Shown: positions 21,490 through 31,206 of the stretch, one piece after another
Numbering within the stretch: position 1 is the first letter of the stretch
How the letters are laid out: every line of letters begins with the position of its first letter
NCBI GenBank assembly: GCA_946414465.1
Contig: CAMKOP010000007.1
Coordinates: 1 to 45,556, forward strand
DNA from: an uncultured Candidatus Saccharibacteria bacterium
Lineage (GTDB): Bacteria > Patescibacteriota > Saccharimonadia > Saccharimonadales > Saccharimonadaceae
Reading direction: 5' to 3'
DNA: 45,556 bases
Position numbers and translations under genes: made by a program
The notes under the pieces: model-generated
Database searches by the model: none
Seen by the model: only the letters and a program-made list of their open reading frames with translations
Told to the model about the DNA's origin: nothing

Positions 21490-22906
21490 CACCAAAATCG
21501 TCGTATGTTATCATTAGTGCCCTAGAATCCACCGACCTGAGATTCTCTAACGCCACCGTCACCACGATTAGAAGCCCAGTACCCGAAATCGATAAGCCAA
21601 TCGGCGCACCAGTAAGTGCAATAAAGATATAATCTGTAATAAACGGCAACATCGCCACAAGGCCGAGTGCCAATGCCCCAAATAAATCTAACCTATTAAC
21701 TACTTTATTCAAATACTCTGCTGTTTGAATACCAGGACGCACCCCCTCAATAAAACCACCCTGTTTTTGCAAATTATCTGCAATCTCCTTAGTATTAAAG
21801 ATGATCGAAGTATAAAAATAAGTGAATGCGAATACTAATAAGAAATACATCAATGGATAAACAAACCACTGACCAGTTATACCATCAGGATACATTGTCT
21901 TAAAGTTGCTCGCTGAAGGCGCTGAAAAAGTTGAAACCAAGCTAGCACCCACTTCATTACTAGGATCAATTGACATCATTACTTGTCCCACAAGAGCAGG
22001 CAATGACAAGAAGGCCGTAGCAAAAATCACTGGAATCACACCCGCCGCAATCATCTTAATAGGCAAGATTGACTTAATCCCGCCATATGATGAATTGCCA
22101 TGCACTCTTTTGGCATAATTTACCGTAATAATACGCTGAGCCTCGTTTAATTTTACCAAGAAGTAAATCACGAATAGCATCGCTACCGAAAAGCCCAAGA
22201 TAATCCAAAACGTCGTCGGATTTACTGGCAATTCAAACCAACCAAATAAATTCAAAGTGCCCTGTGAGGTATCCGTAAGCGAAGCCCACAATGTCGCCAT
22301 TGTATTTGGTAATTGCGAAATAATCGAAGCAAAGATAAGAGTCGAAATACCATTTCCGATACCTTGCTCCGTAATCAACTCACCCAACCACATTAAAATC
22401 ATCGAACCAGCCGTCATAGCTGTCACCGACAAAGCCCAATCACCCATGGTTGGTGTAAAATCAGAGGCAACATTTGCCGCAATCGTAGATTGATACAAAA
22501 TGAAGATATATGCAATTGATTGTACGATAGCTAGAGGAACAGTCAAAATACGAGTCCATTGGTTAATCTTACGACGACCGGTCTCACCATCATTTGACAA
22601 TTCTTCAAGTCGAGGAATAGCTTTAGTAAGCAATTGCACCACGATAGACCCTGTGATATACGGGGACAAACCAACCAGGATAATACTAAACGATGCTAAT
22701 CCGCCACCAGAAATTAAATTCAAAAAACTCGAAAAATCAGATTTTTCCAATAAATTTGATACTGCTTCTTTAAACGTAGCGGCATCGCCCATCGGTACTG
22801 GTATTTGCGCCATCAAACGATATGCAACAATAATACCGAGTATCACCAGTACTCGTTTTAACATGTCTTTATTCTTTAGGGATTTGAAAATAGTCTTGAA
22901 ATGCAT
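21470..22906 (-). CDS. secY: Protein translocase subunit SecY
   Basis: Central channel of the Sec translocon. 478 residues with about ten membrane spans. Visible family regions include LVILGIIVAYRLMAQIPVP at TM1, SFSIILVGLSPYITGSI in the plug/TM2 region, GIGNGISTLIFASI, VVNRLDLFGALALG and the cytosolic C-terminal GTGLLIVV...DYDD-like end. AGAGG precedes the ATG. It has its own promoter-like TGGTACTAT and a GTACTA/TAGTAC hairpin at 22922-22940. It is detached from the usual rplO/adk neighbours and instead precedes a sortase. Confidence 0.95.
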   Translation of the reverse strand: MHFKTIFKSLKNKDMLKRVLVILGIIVAYRLMAQIPVPMGDAATFKEAVSNLLEKSDFSSFLNLISGGGLASFSIILVGLSPYITGSIVVQLLTKAIPRLEELSNDGETGRRKINQWTRILTVPLAIVQSIAYIFILYQSTIAANVASDFTPTMGDWALSVTAMTAGSMILMWLGELITEQGIGNGISTLIFASIISQLPNTMATLWASLTDTSQGTLNLFGWFELPVNPTTFWIILGFSVAMLFVIYFLVKLNEAQRIITVNYAKRVHGNSSYGGIKSILPIKMIAAGVIPVIFATAFLSLPALVGQVMMSIDPSNEVGASLVSTFSAPSASNFKTMYPDGITGQWFVYPLMYFLLVFAFTYFYTSIIFNTKEIADNLQKQGGFIEGVRPGIQTAEYLNKVVNRLDLFGALALGLVAMLPFITDYIFIALTGAPIGLSISGTGLLIVVTVALENLRSVDSRALMITYDDFGDELESE

Positions 22907-22957
22907 AAAACCTCTGATTTTGTACTACCTATAATAGTACCACACTTTAGGATTAAA

Positions 22958-23075
22958 AACAACTAAATAATGTCAACTCGGGGTATTCCGGAGCGCGGCA
23001 GCGCGAGGGTTAGCGCGCTCGCCCCGTGGCGACGGGCGCGAGCGACGCGACCCCGAGTGGCTTTATTTAGTTGTT
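22958..23075 (-). repeat. GC-rich long-stem inverted-repeat element B
   Basis: Outer arms AACAACTAAATAA (22958-22970) and TTATTTAGTTGTT (23063-23075) pair perfectly over 13 bp; inner arms ACTCGGGGT (22976-22984) and ACCCCGAGT (23050-23058) pair over 9 bp. The interior is GC-rich and shares a 37-base block (23010-23046) with element A at about 33 of 37 positions. It lies 8 bases past the rpoC stop and before secY. The arms of A and B differ in sequence but both pair fully. Confidence 0.8.
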
Positions 23076-23082
23076 ATAAAGT

Positions 23083-26000
23083 TTAGAGATTCTCGAGATC
23101 TTCTTCAGTAGGTTCTTTAGAATCTGACGTTTCAAATTCTTCGAGAGGAGCTACGCCAGTTCCTACCGGAATCTTGCGACCAATAATCACATTTTCCTTG
23201 AGACCACGTAGTCTATCCACACGACCATTGATAGCCGCATTGATAAGCACACGCGTAGTATCTTGGAATGATGCTGCCGACAAGAATGAATCAGAGAATA
23301 TTGACACTTTGGTAATACCAAGCAACAAATTAGTAAAGGTTGCTGGCTCTTTACCGGCTGCCTCAAGCTCACGATTCTCTAGGACTACTGTTGCACGAGA
23401 GGTGATATCACCAGTCACAAATGACGAATCGCCTGGATCATTAATCTGCACTCTTGAGAACATTTGACGTACCAAGATTTCGAGATGTTTCGGTGAAATT
23501 TCATGACCTTGAGCTGCATATACATTGAGAACATCATTCATAATGTAACGTTCGGTCGCTTCTACCCCTTTATATTTGAGCAAATCTTGCAAATTCAAAG
23601 AACCAGTAGTAAGACGATCACCAGCCTCCACTGAATCGTTAGATTTAATAACGAGTTCAGCATCACCAGGAATTTCAATCTTTACTGCTCCACTAGCCGT
23701 CGACACCAGCATTATAGCATCTTTGACAAGCTCCACTACACCATCATGAGGAGCCTTAATAGCTGGCTTTTCACCACTCTTCTTTACTAAAGTAGCACCA
23801 GCTTTTACGCTTTCTCCATCTTTTACTGCTGGCTTACGACCATCAAGAGCAATTTTCTCAACAGCTCCAGATTGCGGAGTAATTTGAACAACATATCGAT
23901 TGCCATCTTCCCAAACTTCCGCAACACCATCAATCGGTGAAACATAGGCTTGGCCTTTTGGCGTGCGAGCTTCAAGAAGCTCTTCTACACGAGGAAGACC
24001 TCGAGCAATTGCACCAGAACCCGCCACACCAGAACCATGTTTAGTATCAAGTGTTAGCTGAGTACCCGGCTCACCAAGCGACTGTGCCGCAATCACACCA
24101 ACTGGTTCGTTGGCAGCCACAAGTGCACGAGTTGACATATCAACACCATAAGCCTTACGTGGGATACCCTCAACGGCAGTAGTTGATAGAATTGATTGGA
24201 TCTTTACTGAATTAATGTTCTCATCAGCCTCAATCTGCTCTGCCATTTCTTTTGTAATTAGCTCATCTGCTTCTAGGTAGCCTGGCACCGCTTCAGCTGT
24301 ATAACGTCCGTTTAGTCTAGCTGCAAAGCTAATACCAGATAGTTCGGTTTCGTTACGATACACAGTAAACCCAGGATCTTCTGCTTCCTCATCAGTAGTA
24401 AATACATCTTGTGATACATCCACCAAACGACGAGTAAGATAACCAGAATCAGCTGTACGTAAAGCCGTCGAAACCTGACCCTGACGTGCACCTCGAGTTG
24501 CAATAAATGATTCCAAAGTATTCAAACCCTTCTTATAAGAAGACTTAACCGGAAGCTCGATTTCGTTGTTATTGATATCTACCATGATACCAATTTCAGC
24601 TGAAGCAAGCTTAATATTGGAAATATTACCACGTGCACCCGAGTTCACCATCACCGCAATATCGGTATCCATCTCAGAAAGTTTACCTTGTAAGAATTCT
24701 GAGATTTTCTTGTCGATATCTCGCCAGTTTGCAATCGTCAACTTATGGCGCTCATCTTCAGTAATCAAATCATCATTAAATTGTTCCTGAATAAGAGCAG
24801 TCTTGGCATCACCTTCAGCGATAAAATCATCAATCTCATCATACGTTGGGTAATCATCCTTTGCCGTTGAGATCGATGCAACTGTCTCATATTCAAATGC
24901 CAAGTCCTTCAAAGCGTCTGCGGTCTTGACCATCACCTCTGAACCATAAAGATCAAAGATATCCGCCATCACCTTAGACAAGTGTTTCTTAGTTTGCACA
25001 GAGTTATCATATGGATAATCCTTTGGCAAGATTTCGTTAAATATTACACGACCAAGAGTCGTATCGCGGATCTCACGCTTCGTAAATACTCGAATTGGAG
25101 TCTGAAGCGCAATAATTCCCTGATCATAAGCCATTTCAGCTTCATAAACGCTTGAAAATGCTTTCGGATCACCTGTGTCAGTGCCTGGTTTGTCATAAGT
25201 CAGATAGTAGGCACCGAGCACTACGTCCTGATAAATAGCTAACACTGGCGAACCATCTGCAGGTTTCAAAAGATTTTTCTCTGCTGACATCAGTTCCTTT
25301 GCTTCTGCCTGTGCAGAATCGGACAAAGGTAGATGCACAGCCATTTGGTCACCATCGTAATCTGCGTTAAATCCAGACGCAACCAATGGATGAAGTTTAA
25401 TAGCTTTGCCATCAATCAAACGAGGCTGGAAAGCCTGTACACTTAAACGGTGCAAAGATGGAGCACGGTTCAAAAGTACATATTTACCCTTAATCACATC
25501 ATCAAGCGCATCCCAAACTACTGTTTCTTTTGCCTCAATTAATCTTGAAGCTGCACGAATATTATTAGCATATTCATTGCCAATCAACCACGAAATCACA
25601 AATGGCTTAAAGAGTTCAAGCGCCATTTGTTTTGGCAAGCCACACTCATGAAGTTTAAGCTCTGGACCTACCACAATCACTGAACGGCCAGAATAATCTA
25701 CACGTTTACCGAGAAGATTCTGGCGAAAACGGCCTTGTTTACCTTTAAGTAAATCAGACAATGATTTGAGTTTGCGTCGTCCGTTTGTAGAATTAGCTCC
25801 ACGTGAACCATGCGCAGCAGAATTATCAATCAAAGCATCAACTGCTTCTTGCAACATCCGCATTTCATTTCGACAAATCACTTCTGGCGCATTAAGATCA
25901 AGTAGTTTCTTCAAACGATTGTTACGATTTATTACTCTACGGTATAAATCGTTAAGATCTGAAGTGGCAAATCTACCACCAGGAAGTGCAATCATCGGAC

Positions 26001-26916
26001 GTAGATCCGGTGGGATTACCGGAATCACCGTAAGAATCAAATCTACCGGCCTAATTCCCGCCGCCTGCATACCTTCCAAGGTCTTTAAGCGCTTCTGTAA
26101 CTTCTTCTCTTTTTGACCTTTTGCTTCAGATTCTTGTTTACGCAAGTCCTCAATCAGCTTATCAAGATCAATTTCGTCGAGCATTTTCTTAATTGCTGTT
26201 GCGCCCATTTCGACTGTAATCAAATCTTCGTATTCTTCAGGCAAATTGCGATACTGTACCTCAGTAATTACACCGCCCTTCTTAAATGAATCGAGCATTG
26301 ATTTCTTCGCTGCATAATCAGTCTCAAGCTCTTCAATTTCCTTAGTCTGAGCCTCAGCCAAAGCCTTTACATCCGCACCTTCAGCTTTAGACTCTTTTTC
26401 GTAACGTAATCTAATTGCATCACGCGCAGCATTAGTCTGACCTTCCAACTTTTCCAATTCCTTTTGAATTTCGTCAGTTTTTGCATCCGTAATCAAATAA
26501 GTTGCAAAATACACTACTTTTTCAATATTCTTCACTGTAATATCAAGTAGTAACGATAAAGCTGACGGAATACCACGCATAAACCAAATATGTGCCACTG
26601 GCGCAGCTAACGCAATATGTCCCATCCGTTCACGACGCGTAATCGACTTAGTAACTAAATTACCTTCCTTGTCGACCGCCGCTTCACGACTTCTTACGCC
26701 TTTTAATTTAGAATCATGCGGATTAATGTCTTTAGTTGGACCAAAGATACGTTCACAGAACAAACCATCACGTTCTGGCTTCTGAGTACGATAATTGATC
26801 GTTTCAGGCTTTGTTACTTCGCCATAACTCCAATTCAAGATATCGTCACGGCTTGCAACACTAAGACGAATCGAATCAAAGTCCGAAGCGCTGATAAAAT
26901 TATCCATCCACGCCAT
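23083..26916 (-). CDS. rpoC: RNA polymerase beta' subunit
   Basis: Catalytic large subunit. About 1277 residues. The active-site motif NADYDGDQMAVHLPLS, the N-terminal GLFCERIFGPTKD region, the QDLLKYKG region and C-terminal conserved segments (EPGTQLTLDTKHGSG) are visible. The N-terminal zinc-ribbon cysteines usually found near residue 70 are not apparent (FGPTKDINPHDSKLKGVRSR). The start is put at ATG 26916 (MAWMDNFISASDF), with GGAGAGGAG inside the rpoB 3' end; a longer frame upstream would overlap rpoB without need. One base separates it from the rpoB stop. Confidence 0.97.
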   Translation of the reverse strand: MAWMDNFISASDFDSIRLSVASRDDILNWSYGEVTKPETINYRTQKPERDGLFCERIFGPTKDINPHDSKLKGVRSREAAVDKEGNLVTKSITRRERMGHIALAAPVAHIWFMRGIPSALSLLLDITVKNIEKVVYFATYLITDAKTDEIQKELEKLEGQTNAARDAIRLRYEKESKAEGADVKALAEAQTKEIEELETDYAAKKSMLDSFKKGGVITEVQYRNLPEEYEDLITVEMGATAIKKMLDEIDLDKLIEDLRKQESEAKGQKEKKLQKRLKTLEGMQAAGIRPVDLILTVIPVIPPDLRPMIALPGGRFATSDLNDLYRRVINRNNRLKKLLDLNAPEVICRNEMRMLQEAVDALIDNSAAHGSRGANSTNGRRKLKSLSDLLKGKQGRFRQNLLGKRVDYSGRSVIVVGPELKLHECGLPKQMALELFKPFVISWLIGNEYANNIRAASRLIEAKETVVWDALDDVIKGKYVLLNRAPSLHRLSVQAFQPRLIDGKAIKLHPLVASGFNADYDGDQMAVHLPLSDSAQAEAKELMSAEKNLLKPADGSPVLAIYQDVVLGAYYLTYDKPGTDTGDPKAFSSVYEAEMAYDQGIIALQTPIRVFTKREIRDTTLGRVIFNEILPKDYPYDNSVQTKKHLSKVMADIFDLYGSEVMVKTADALKDLAFEYETVASISTAKDDYPTYDEIDDFIAEGDAKTALIQEQFNDDLITEDERHKLTIANWRDIDKKISEFLQGKLSEMDTDIAVMVNSGARGNISNIKLASAEIGIMVDINNNEIELPVKSSYKKGLNTLESFIATRGARQGQVSTALRTADSGYLTRRLVDVSQDVFTTDEEAEDPGFTVYRNETELSGISFAARLNGRYTAEAVPGYLEADELITKEMAEQIEADENINSVKIQSILSTTAVEGIPRKAYGVDMSTRALVAANEPVGVIAAQSLGEPGTQLTLDTKHGSGVAGSGAIARGLPRVEELLEARTPKGQAYVSPIDGVAEVWEDGNRYVVQITPQSGAVEKIALDGRKPAVKDGESVKAGATLVKKSGEKPAIKAPHDGVVELVKDAIMLVSTASGAVKIEIPGDAELVIKSNDSVEAGDRLTTGSLNLQDLLKYKGVEATERYIMNDVLNVYAAQGHEISPKHLEILVRQMFSRVQINDPGDSSFVTGDITSRATVVLENRELEAAGKEPATFTNLLLGITKVSIFSDSFLSAASFQDTTRVLINAAINGRVDRLRGLKENVIIGRKIPVGTGVAPLEEFETSDSKEPTEEDLENL

Positions 26917-26917
26917 C

Positions 26918-29900
26918 TTAGAACTCCTCTCCGAGATCAACGGTACCATCATCCTCGTCAATCTCTGTTATTTCGATACCCTCTTCAGCCATCATCGCTT
27001 CCGCTTCGGAATCATCGAGATCCAAAATTTGTGGCTCGGTATCTTTCTTATGTTGATCATAGATGGATTGATCATCTTTATCCTTTTCAATTTCTTTAGA
27101 TGTCTTTTCAATCACATCACCAGCATCTGCTGATTCACCGTGATCCAAAAGATCAACCTTGAGTCCAAGACCCTGCAACTCCTTTACCAAGACATTGAAG
27201 CCTTCTGGAAGTTTTGGACCTTCAATTGGCTCGTGTTTGATAATTGACTCATAGGCCTTTGCGCGACCATAAACATCATCTGACTTGATAGTAAGCATTT
27301 CCTGCAAAGTGGTAGCTGCACCATAAGCTTCTAGTGCCCAGACCTCCATTTCCCCAAAACGCTGACCACCATTTTGAGCTTTACCACCAAGCGGCTGCTG
27401 AGTAACCATCGTGTACGGACCAGTCGAACGAGCATGAATCTTGTCTTCCACCATGTGGTGTAGTTTCAGCATATGCATCACACCCACAGACGTACGTTCA
27501 TTAAATGGTTCGCCAGTAAGACCATCATATAACTGCACACGACCGTCACGAGCAAATCCAGCTTTTTCTAATTCATCTGAAATCACTTCATCTGGCACAC
27601 CGTTAAATGAAGGTGTTGCAACCTTAAATCCAAGAGCTTTTGCTGCCATACCTAAGTGCGTTTCAAATAACTGCCCCAAGTTCATACGTGAAGGCACACC
27701 CATTGGCGATAGCACGATATCAATTGGAGTACCATCTTCCATAAATGGCATATCTTCTACTGGTAGTACACGAGAAACCACGCCCTTGTTACCATGGCGA
27801 CCAGCCAACTTATCACCTACACCAATCTTACGCATTTCGGCTACAAAGATCTTGATTTGCATAATCACTCCAGCCTTGAGATCATGGCCTTGCTCACGTG
27901 TATAAACGCGCACATCAACCACTTTACCAGTCGATGAGCCATTCATTCTTACTGAAGTATCACGTACATCTTTAGCTTTTTCGCCAAAGATAGCACGAAG
28001 CAAACGCTCTTCTGAACTTAACTCTTGTTCACCCTTTGGTGTGATTTTACCGACTAAAATGTCACCATTTTTAACTTCAGAACCAATCGTTACAATACCA
28101 TCTTCACCCAAGTGGCGAAGTGAATGTTCTGATACATTTGGAATATCACGAGTTACCTGTTCTGGACCAAGTTTGGTCTCACGGACTTCTACATCAAAAT
28201 CTTTGATATTGATTGAAGTCAAAGTATCGTCCTCAACTAAGCGATTTGAAATCACAATAGCGTCATCCATATTGTAGCCACGCCATGGCATAAACGCCAC
28301 TAAAAGATCGCGGCCAAGTGCAAGTTCACCATCATTGATTGAGGCGCCTTCAATCAATGTGTCACCTGCTTTGACTTTTTGACCACGAACTACTCGACAG
28401 TGTTGATTGTAACAACGGTCGTCATTGGTTTTTTCAAAATGCTGCAACTTGTATTCTACATCTCCACCCTTAGTATAAGTGACAATCACTGACTCGCCGT
28501 CAGCTTTCTTCACTACACCACTACCAGTAGCCGTTACTAATTGTGAAGTATTCTTAGCAATTTCACCCTCAATGCCAGTACCAACAATTGGATTGTCTTG
28601 CTTGAGTAGTGGCACTGCCTGTTTTTGCATTGCGCAGGCCATCAAAGAACGATCAACACGGTTTTTCTCAACAAATGGAATTAGTGAGGCTGATACACCC
28701 AAGATTTCCTTGTGAGCCGCATCAATATGAGTTACACGCTTAGCTTCAACCTGAGCAGGAGTACCATGTACACGTGCAGATACCCAATCCTCTGTAAACT
28801 TACCATTTTTATCAAGTTTTACGGAAGCATCTGCAATAATCATATCATTCTCAGTGTCTGCATCCATGTAAACTACTTCGTCGGTCACTTTACCATTCTT
28901 TACCACACGATATGGCGCTTCAATAAACCCATATTTATTAATTTTGGCGTAAGTAGCAAAGTTAAGCACCAAGCCAACGTTGCCACCTTCTGGCGTTTCA
29001 ACTGTACAAATACGCCCATAGTGCGTCGGATGTGCATCGCGTACATCAAAGCCAGCTCGCTCCCTAGTCAAACCACCAGGGCCCATCGAGCTAAGACGCC
29101 TCTTGTGCGCAAGTTCAGAAAATGGGTTAACTTCATCCATCAACTGTGAAAGCTGTGAAGTAGCAAAAAACTCTTTCACTGCAGCCACAACCGGGCGTGA
29201 GTTCAAAAGTTGTGACGGTGTCACATCCTCCGCATTAGCCATTGACATTCTATCTAGAATATTACGTTGTAAACGAAGCATACCTAGACGGAATTGACGT
29301 TGCACCAATTCACCTACTAGTTTAACTCTACGATTCGACAATGAATCGATATCGTCTGCAGGTTCCTGCGTATTATTCAAGCGAATTATTTCAGCAATTA
29401 TCGCTAGTACATCTTTTTTCTGCAAAGTTCTAAACTCTGGCTCATTTGGTGTATCAAATCCTAATCGACGATTAATCTTAAAACGTCCCACATTTGAATA
29501 ATCGTAGCGCTTCGGATCAAGAAAAGTTCGTTCAATCATCGATTTAGCATTTTCCACTGTAGCTAAATCACCAGGTCGAAGCCTTCTGTATACCTCAAGC
29601 AAAGCTTCACCTTGAGTTGAACTAGTATCCTTTTCGAGAGTTGCCTCAATATACTTACACTCACCAGTGTCAATTTTTTCGAAACTCTTTTTGATTTCTG
29701 ATTGCGTCATACCTAACGCACGCAAAAACGTTGTCACTGGAATCTTGCGACGACGATCTATTTTTACATAAATCGCACCATTTACTGCGGTTTCAAACTC
29801 CAACCATGCACCACGACCCGGAATCACCTTCGCACCATAATAATTGCGAAGTCCTATCGTTGTGGCATTAAAGAATACACCAGAAGAACGAATCAACTGA

Positions 29901-30298
29901 GACACAATTACACGCTCTGTACCATTAATGATAAAAGTCGCCCTCTCAGTCATCCACGGATAATCACCAAAGTAAATATCCTGTTCCTTCTTTTCCCCCG
30001 TAATCTTGTTCTCTAACTCAACGAGAACATGGAGTGGAGCCTCATAAGTAGCCAAATTATACTTAGCTTCCTGCTCGGTTTCCTTTGGCTCCTTAAAATA
30101 ATAATCTTTGAACCTTAGAGATAGCTTCTGCCCAGTATAATCGTCGATTGGATTTAGCTCAGCAAAAACTTCCCTCAGTCCATTCTCGACAAAGTCTGCC
30201 CACGAATCCTTTTGGTGTGCCGTCAGATCCGGAATTGGCAAAGCTTGGTCGCCCTCGGTGAAGAAAACTCTCTCACCTGACTTCGGTTTTGTAGCCAT
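26918..30298 (-). CDS. rpoB: RNA polymerase beta subunit
   Basis: Second catalytic subunit. About 1126 residues. Conserved regions are visible, including the rifampicin-region motifs FFATSQLSQLMDEVNPFSELAHKRRLSSMGPGG, ETPEGGNVGLVLN and AFMPWRGYNMDDAIVIS, and the end QRFGEMEVWALEAYGA. The rif region keeps SQLSQLMD and HKRRLSSMGPGG. Start chosen at ATG 30298 (MATKPKSGERVFF) because AAAGAGG precedes it; the longer frame adds 18 residues with no such support. Preceded by a long regulated leader. Confidence 0.97.
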   Translation of the reverse strand: MATKPKSGERVFFTEGDQALPIPDLTAHQKDSWADFVENGLREVFAELNPIDDYTGQKLSLRFKDYYFKEPKETEQEAKYNLATYEAPLHVLVELENKITGEKKEQDIYFGDYPWMTERATFIINGTERVIVSQLIRSSGVFFNATTIGLRNYYGAKVIPGRGAWLEFETAVNGAIYVKIDRRRKIPVTTFLRALGMTQSEIKKSFEKIDTGECKYIEATLEKDTSSTQGEALLEVYRRLRPGDLATVENAKSMIERTFLDPKRYDYSNVGRFKINRRLGFDTPNEPEFRTLQKKDVLAIIAEIIRLNNTQEPADDIDSLSNRRVKLVGELVQRQFRLGMLRLQRNILDRMSMANAEDVTPSQLLNSRPVVAAVKEFFATSQLSQLMDEVNPFSELAHKRRLSSMGPGGLTRERAGFDVRDAHPTHYGRICTVETPEGGNVGLVLNFATYAKINKYGFIEAPYRVVKNGKVTDEVVYMDADTENDMIIADASVKLDKNGKFTEDWVSARVHGTPAQVEAKRVTHIDAAHKEILGVSASLIPFVEKNRVDRSLMACAMQKQAVPLLKQDNPIVGTGIEGEIAKNTSQLVTATGSGVVKKADGESVIVTYTKGGDVEYKLQHFEKTNDDRCYNQHCRVVRGQKVKAGDTLIEGASINDGELALGRDLLVAFMPWRGYNMDDAIVISNRLVEDDTLTSINIKDFDVEVRETKLGPEQVTRDIPNVSEHSLRHLGEDGIVTIGSEVKNGDILVGKITPKGEQELSSEERLLRAIFGEKAKDVRDTSVRMNGSSTGKVVDVRVYTREQGHDLKAGVIMQIKIFVAEMRKIGVGDKLAGRHGNKGVVSRVLPVEDMPFMEDGTPIDIVLSPMGVPSRMNLGQLFETHLGMAAKALGFKVATPSFNGVPDEVISDELEKAGFARDGRVQLYDGLTGEPFNERTSVGVMHMLKLHHMVEDKIHARSTGPYTMVTQQPLGGKAQNGGQRFGEMEVWALEAYGAATTLQEMLTIKSDDVYGRAKAYESIIKHEPIEGPKLPEGFNVLVKELQGLGLKVDLLDHGESADAGDVIEKTSKEIEKDKDDQSIYDQHKKDTEPQILDLDDSEAEAMMAEEGIEITEIDEDDGTVDLGEEF

Positions 30299-30639
30299 TC
30301 TACCTCTTTTATTATTTAGTGTTGATAATCTTTTTGACAATTTTAAAGACACAGAGAACCACCAACTCTGCTTGTCAAATTGTCTCAGCGCCGAAGATTA
30401 CTGCCTGTTTTTACCCTAGCCCCGCTACATCTAGAGTTGCACAAAAACAAGGCACACTACTTCTTATTAACCATGATAGCACAAACTAACAATAATTACA
30501 ACACCAAAACCAAAAAATTCCGCAACGGAACGGAATTTTCTAGACATATATAAAACTCTCAACCTTGTGTAATATTTGTAAGCGAACTCGCAGTTAGTTA
30601 GCTTAAGTATAATTATATTCAAAATATTCAATTTGTCAA
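30299..30639 (-). promoter_or_regulatory. rpoBC promoter and ~300-nt leader
   Basis: P1: TTGACA (30639-30634), 16-base spacer, TATAAT (30617-30612). About 70 bases later comes an intrinsic terminator (30511-30539). After that is a possible P2, TTGTAA, 18 bases, TATCAT (30478-30473), with TG before the -10. The remaining leader can close a 7-bp stem, CAACTCT (30363-30369) with AGAGTTG (30433-30439), around a structured interior. This layout suggests attenuation of rpoBC. No reading frame of interest is present. Confidence 0.65.
30511..30539 (-). terminator. Attenuator-like terminator in the rpoBC leader
   Basis: On the minus strand AAAATTCCG, an 8-base loop, CGGAATTTT followed by more Ts. It lies between P1 and the coding region, so P1 transcripts must pass through it. 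Confidence 0.65.
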
Positions 30640-30672
30640 CACTTTTTTGCAGTAGATATCAAACTTTTCCAC

Positions 30673-30702
30673 AAAAAAATAGCCCCAAAGGGCTATTTTA
30701 TA
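30673..30702 (-). terminator. Terminator after khpA
   Basis: AAATAGCCC (30677-30685) pairs with GGGCTATTT (30690-30698); on the minus strand a run of Ts follows. Confidence 0.8.
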
Positions 30703-30708
30703 AATAGA

Positions 30709-31137
30709 CTAAATGTCGAGATCATCCAAATCAGCAAGTTCAGCTCGAGTTTTCTCAGCTAATTCCGAAGTCTGCTCTTCGTCCTCATCTTCCCTTTCAT
30801 CATCTTCCACTTCTTCTACTTCCTCTGCTTCGTCAACTTCTTCCGTCTCTTTCTCTACTGGTTTCTCACTCTTAATTTCATTACCTTCTTCATCAGTATT
30901 TACAATCTTCAAATTGTATCTAGCGTCTTGCTTGGTGCCAAGTGCCCTCAAAAGCACACGAATAGCTTGCGCAGTTACACCGCGCTTACCAATCACGCGA
31001 CCAACATCCGAAGGATCAACGGTCAAAGACAAAAGCACACCCTTTTCATCAATTTTACGTTCTACTGCTACCTTTTCAGGATTATTGACTAAGGTTTTTA
31101 CGATATATTCTACAAATTGCTGATCAATAGTAGCCAT
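30709..31137 (-). CDS. khpA: KH-domain RNA-binding protein with an acidic tail
   Basis: Small RNA chaperone-type protein. Residues 1-80 form the KH domain of the KhpA/YlqC family (VEYIVKTLVNNPEKVAV, DVGRVIGKRGVTAQAIRVLL). From about residue 85 to the end is a very acidic, low-complexity tail (TEEVDEAEEVEEVEDDERED...), which most family members (about 75-80 residues) lack. The start at 31137 (MATIDQQF) has GGAG six bases upstream; four extra residues in the longer frame do not. Own extended -10 TGCTATAAT near 31169-31177. Adjacent to rpsP, a common partner. Confidence 0.88.
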   Translation of the reverse strand: MATIDQQFVEYIVKTLVNNPEKVAVERKIDEKGVLLSLTVDPSDVGRVIGKRGVTAQAIRVLLRALGTKQDARYNLKIVNTDEEGNEIKSEKPVEKETEEVDEAEEVEEVEDDEREDEDEEQTSELAEKTRAELADLDDLDI

Positions 31138-31177
31138 TTTTTTCTCCATTTATTATTGTTATACTAAAATTATAGCA

Positions 31178-31206
31178 CAAAAATAGTCCCCGCGGGGACT
31201 ATTTTA
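31178..31206. terminator. Terminator after rpsP
   Basis: AAATAGTCCCC (31181-31191), GC, GGGGACTATTT (31194-31204), with A- and T-runs on either side. It abuts the rpsP stop. Confidence 0.8.

Noticed and set aside
22500..22934. Plus-strand frame opposite secY
   Set aside because: Antisense shadow of a membrane-protein gene; composition mirrors secY codons and there is no independent signal.
30363..30439. TPP or other known riboswitch in the rpoB leader
   Set aside because: A CTGAGA motif and a GGGG run are present, but the remaining TPP core is missing and rpoBC is not a thiamine gene.
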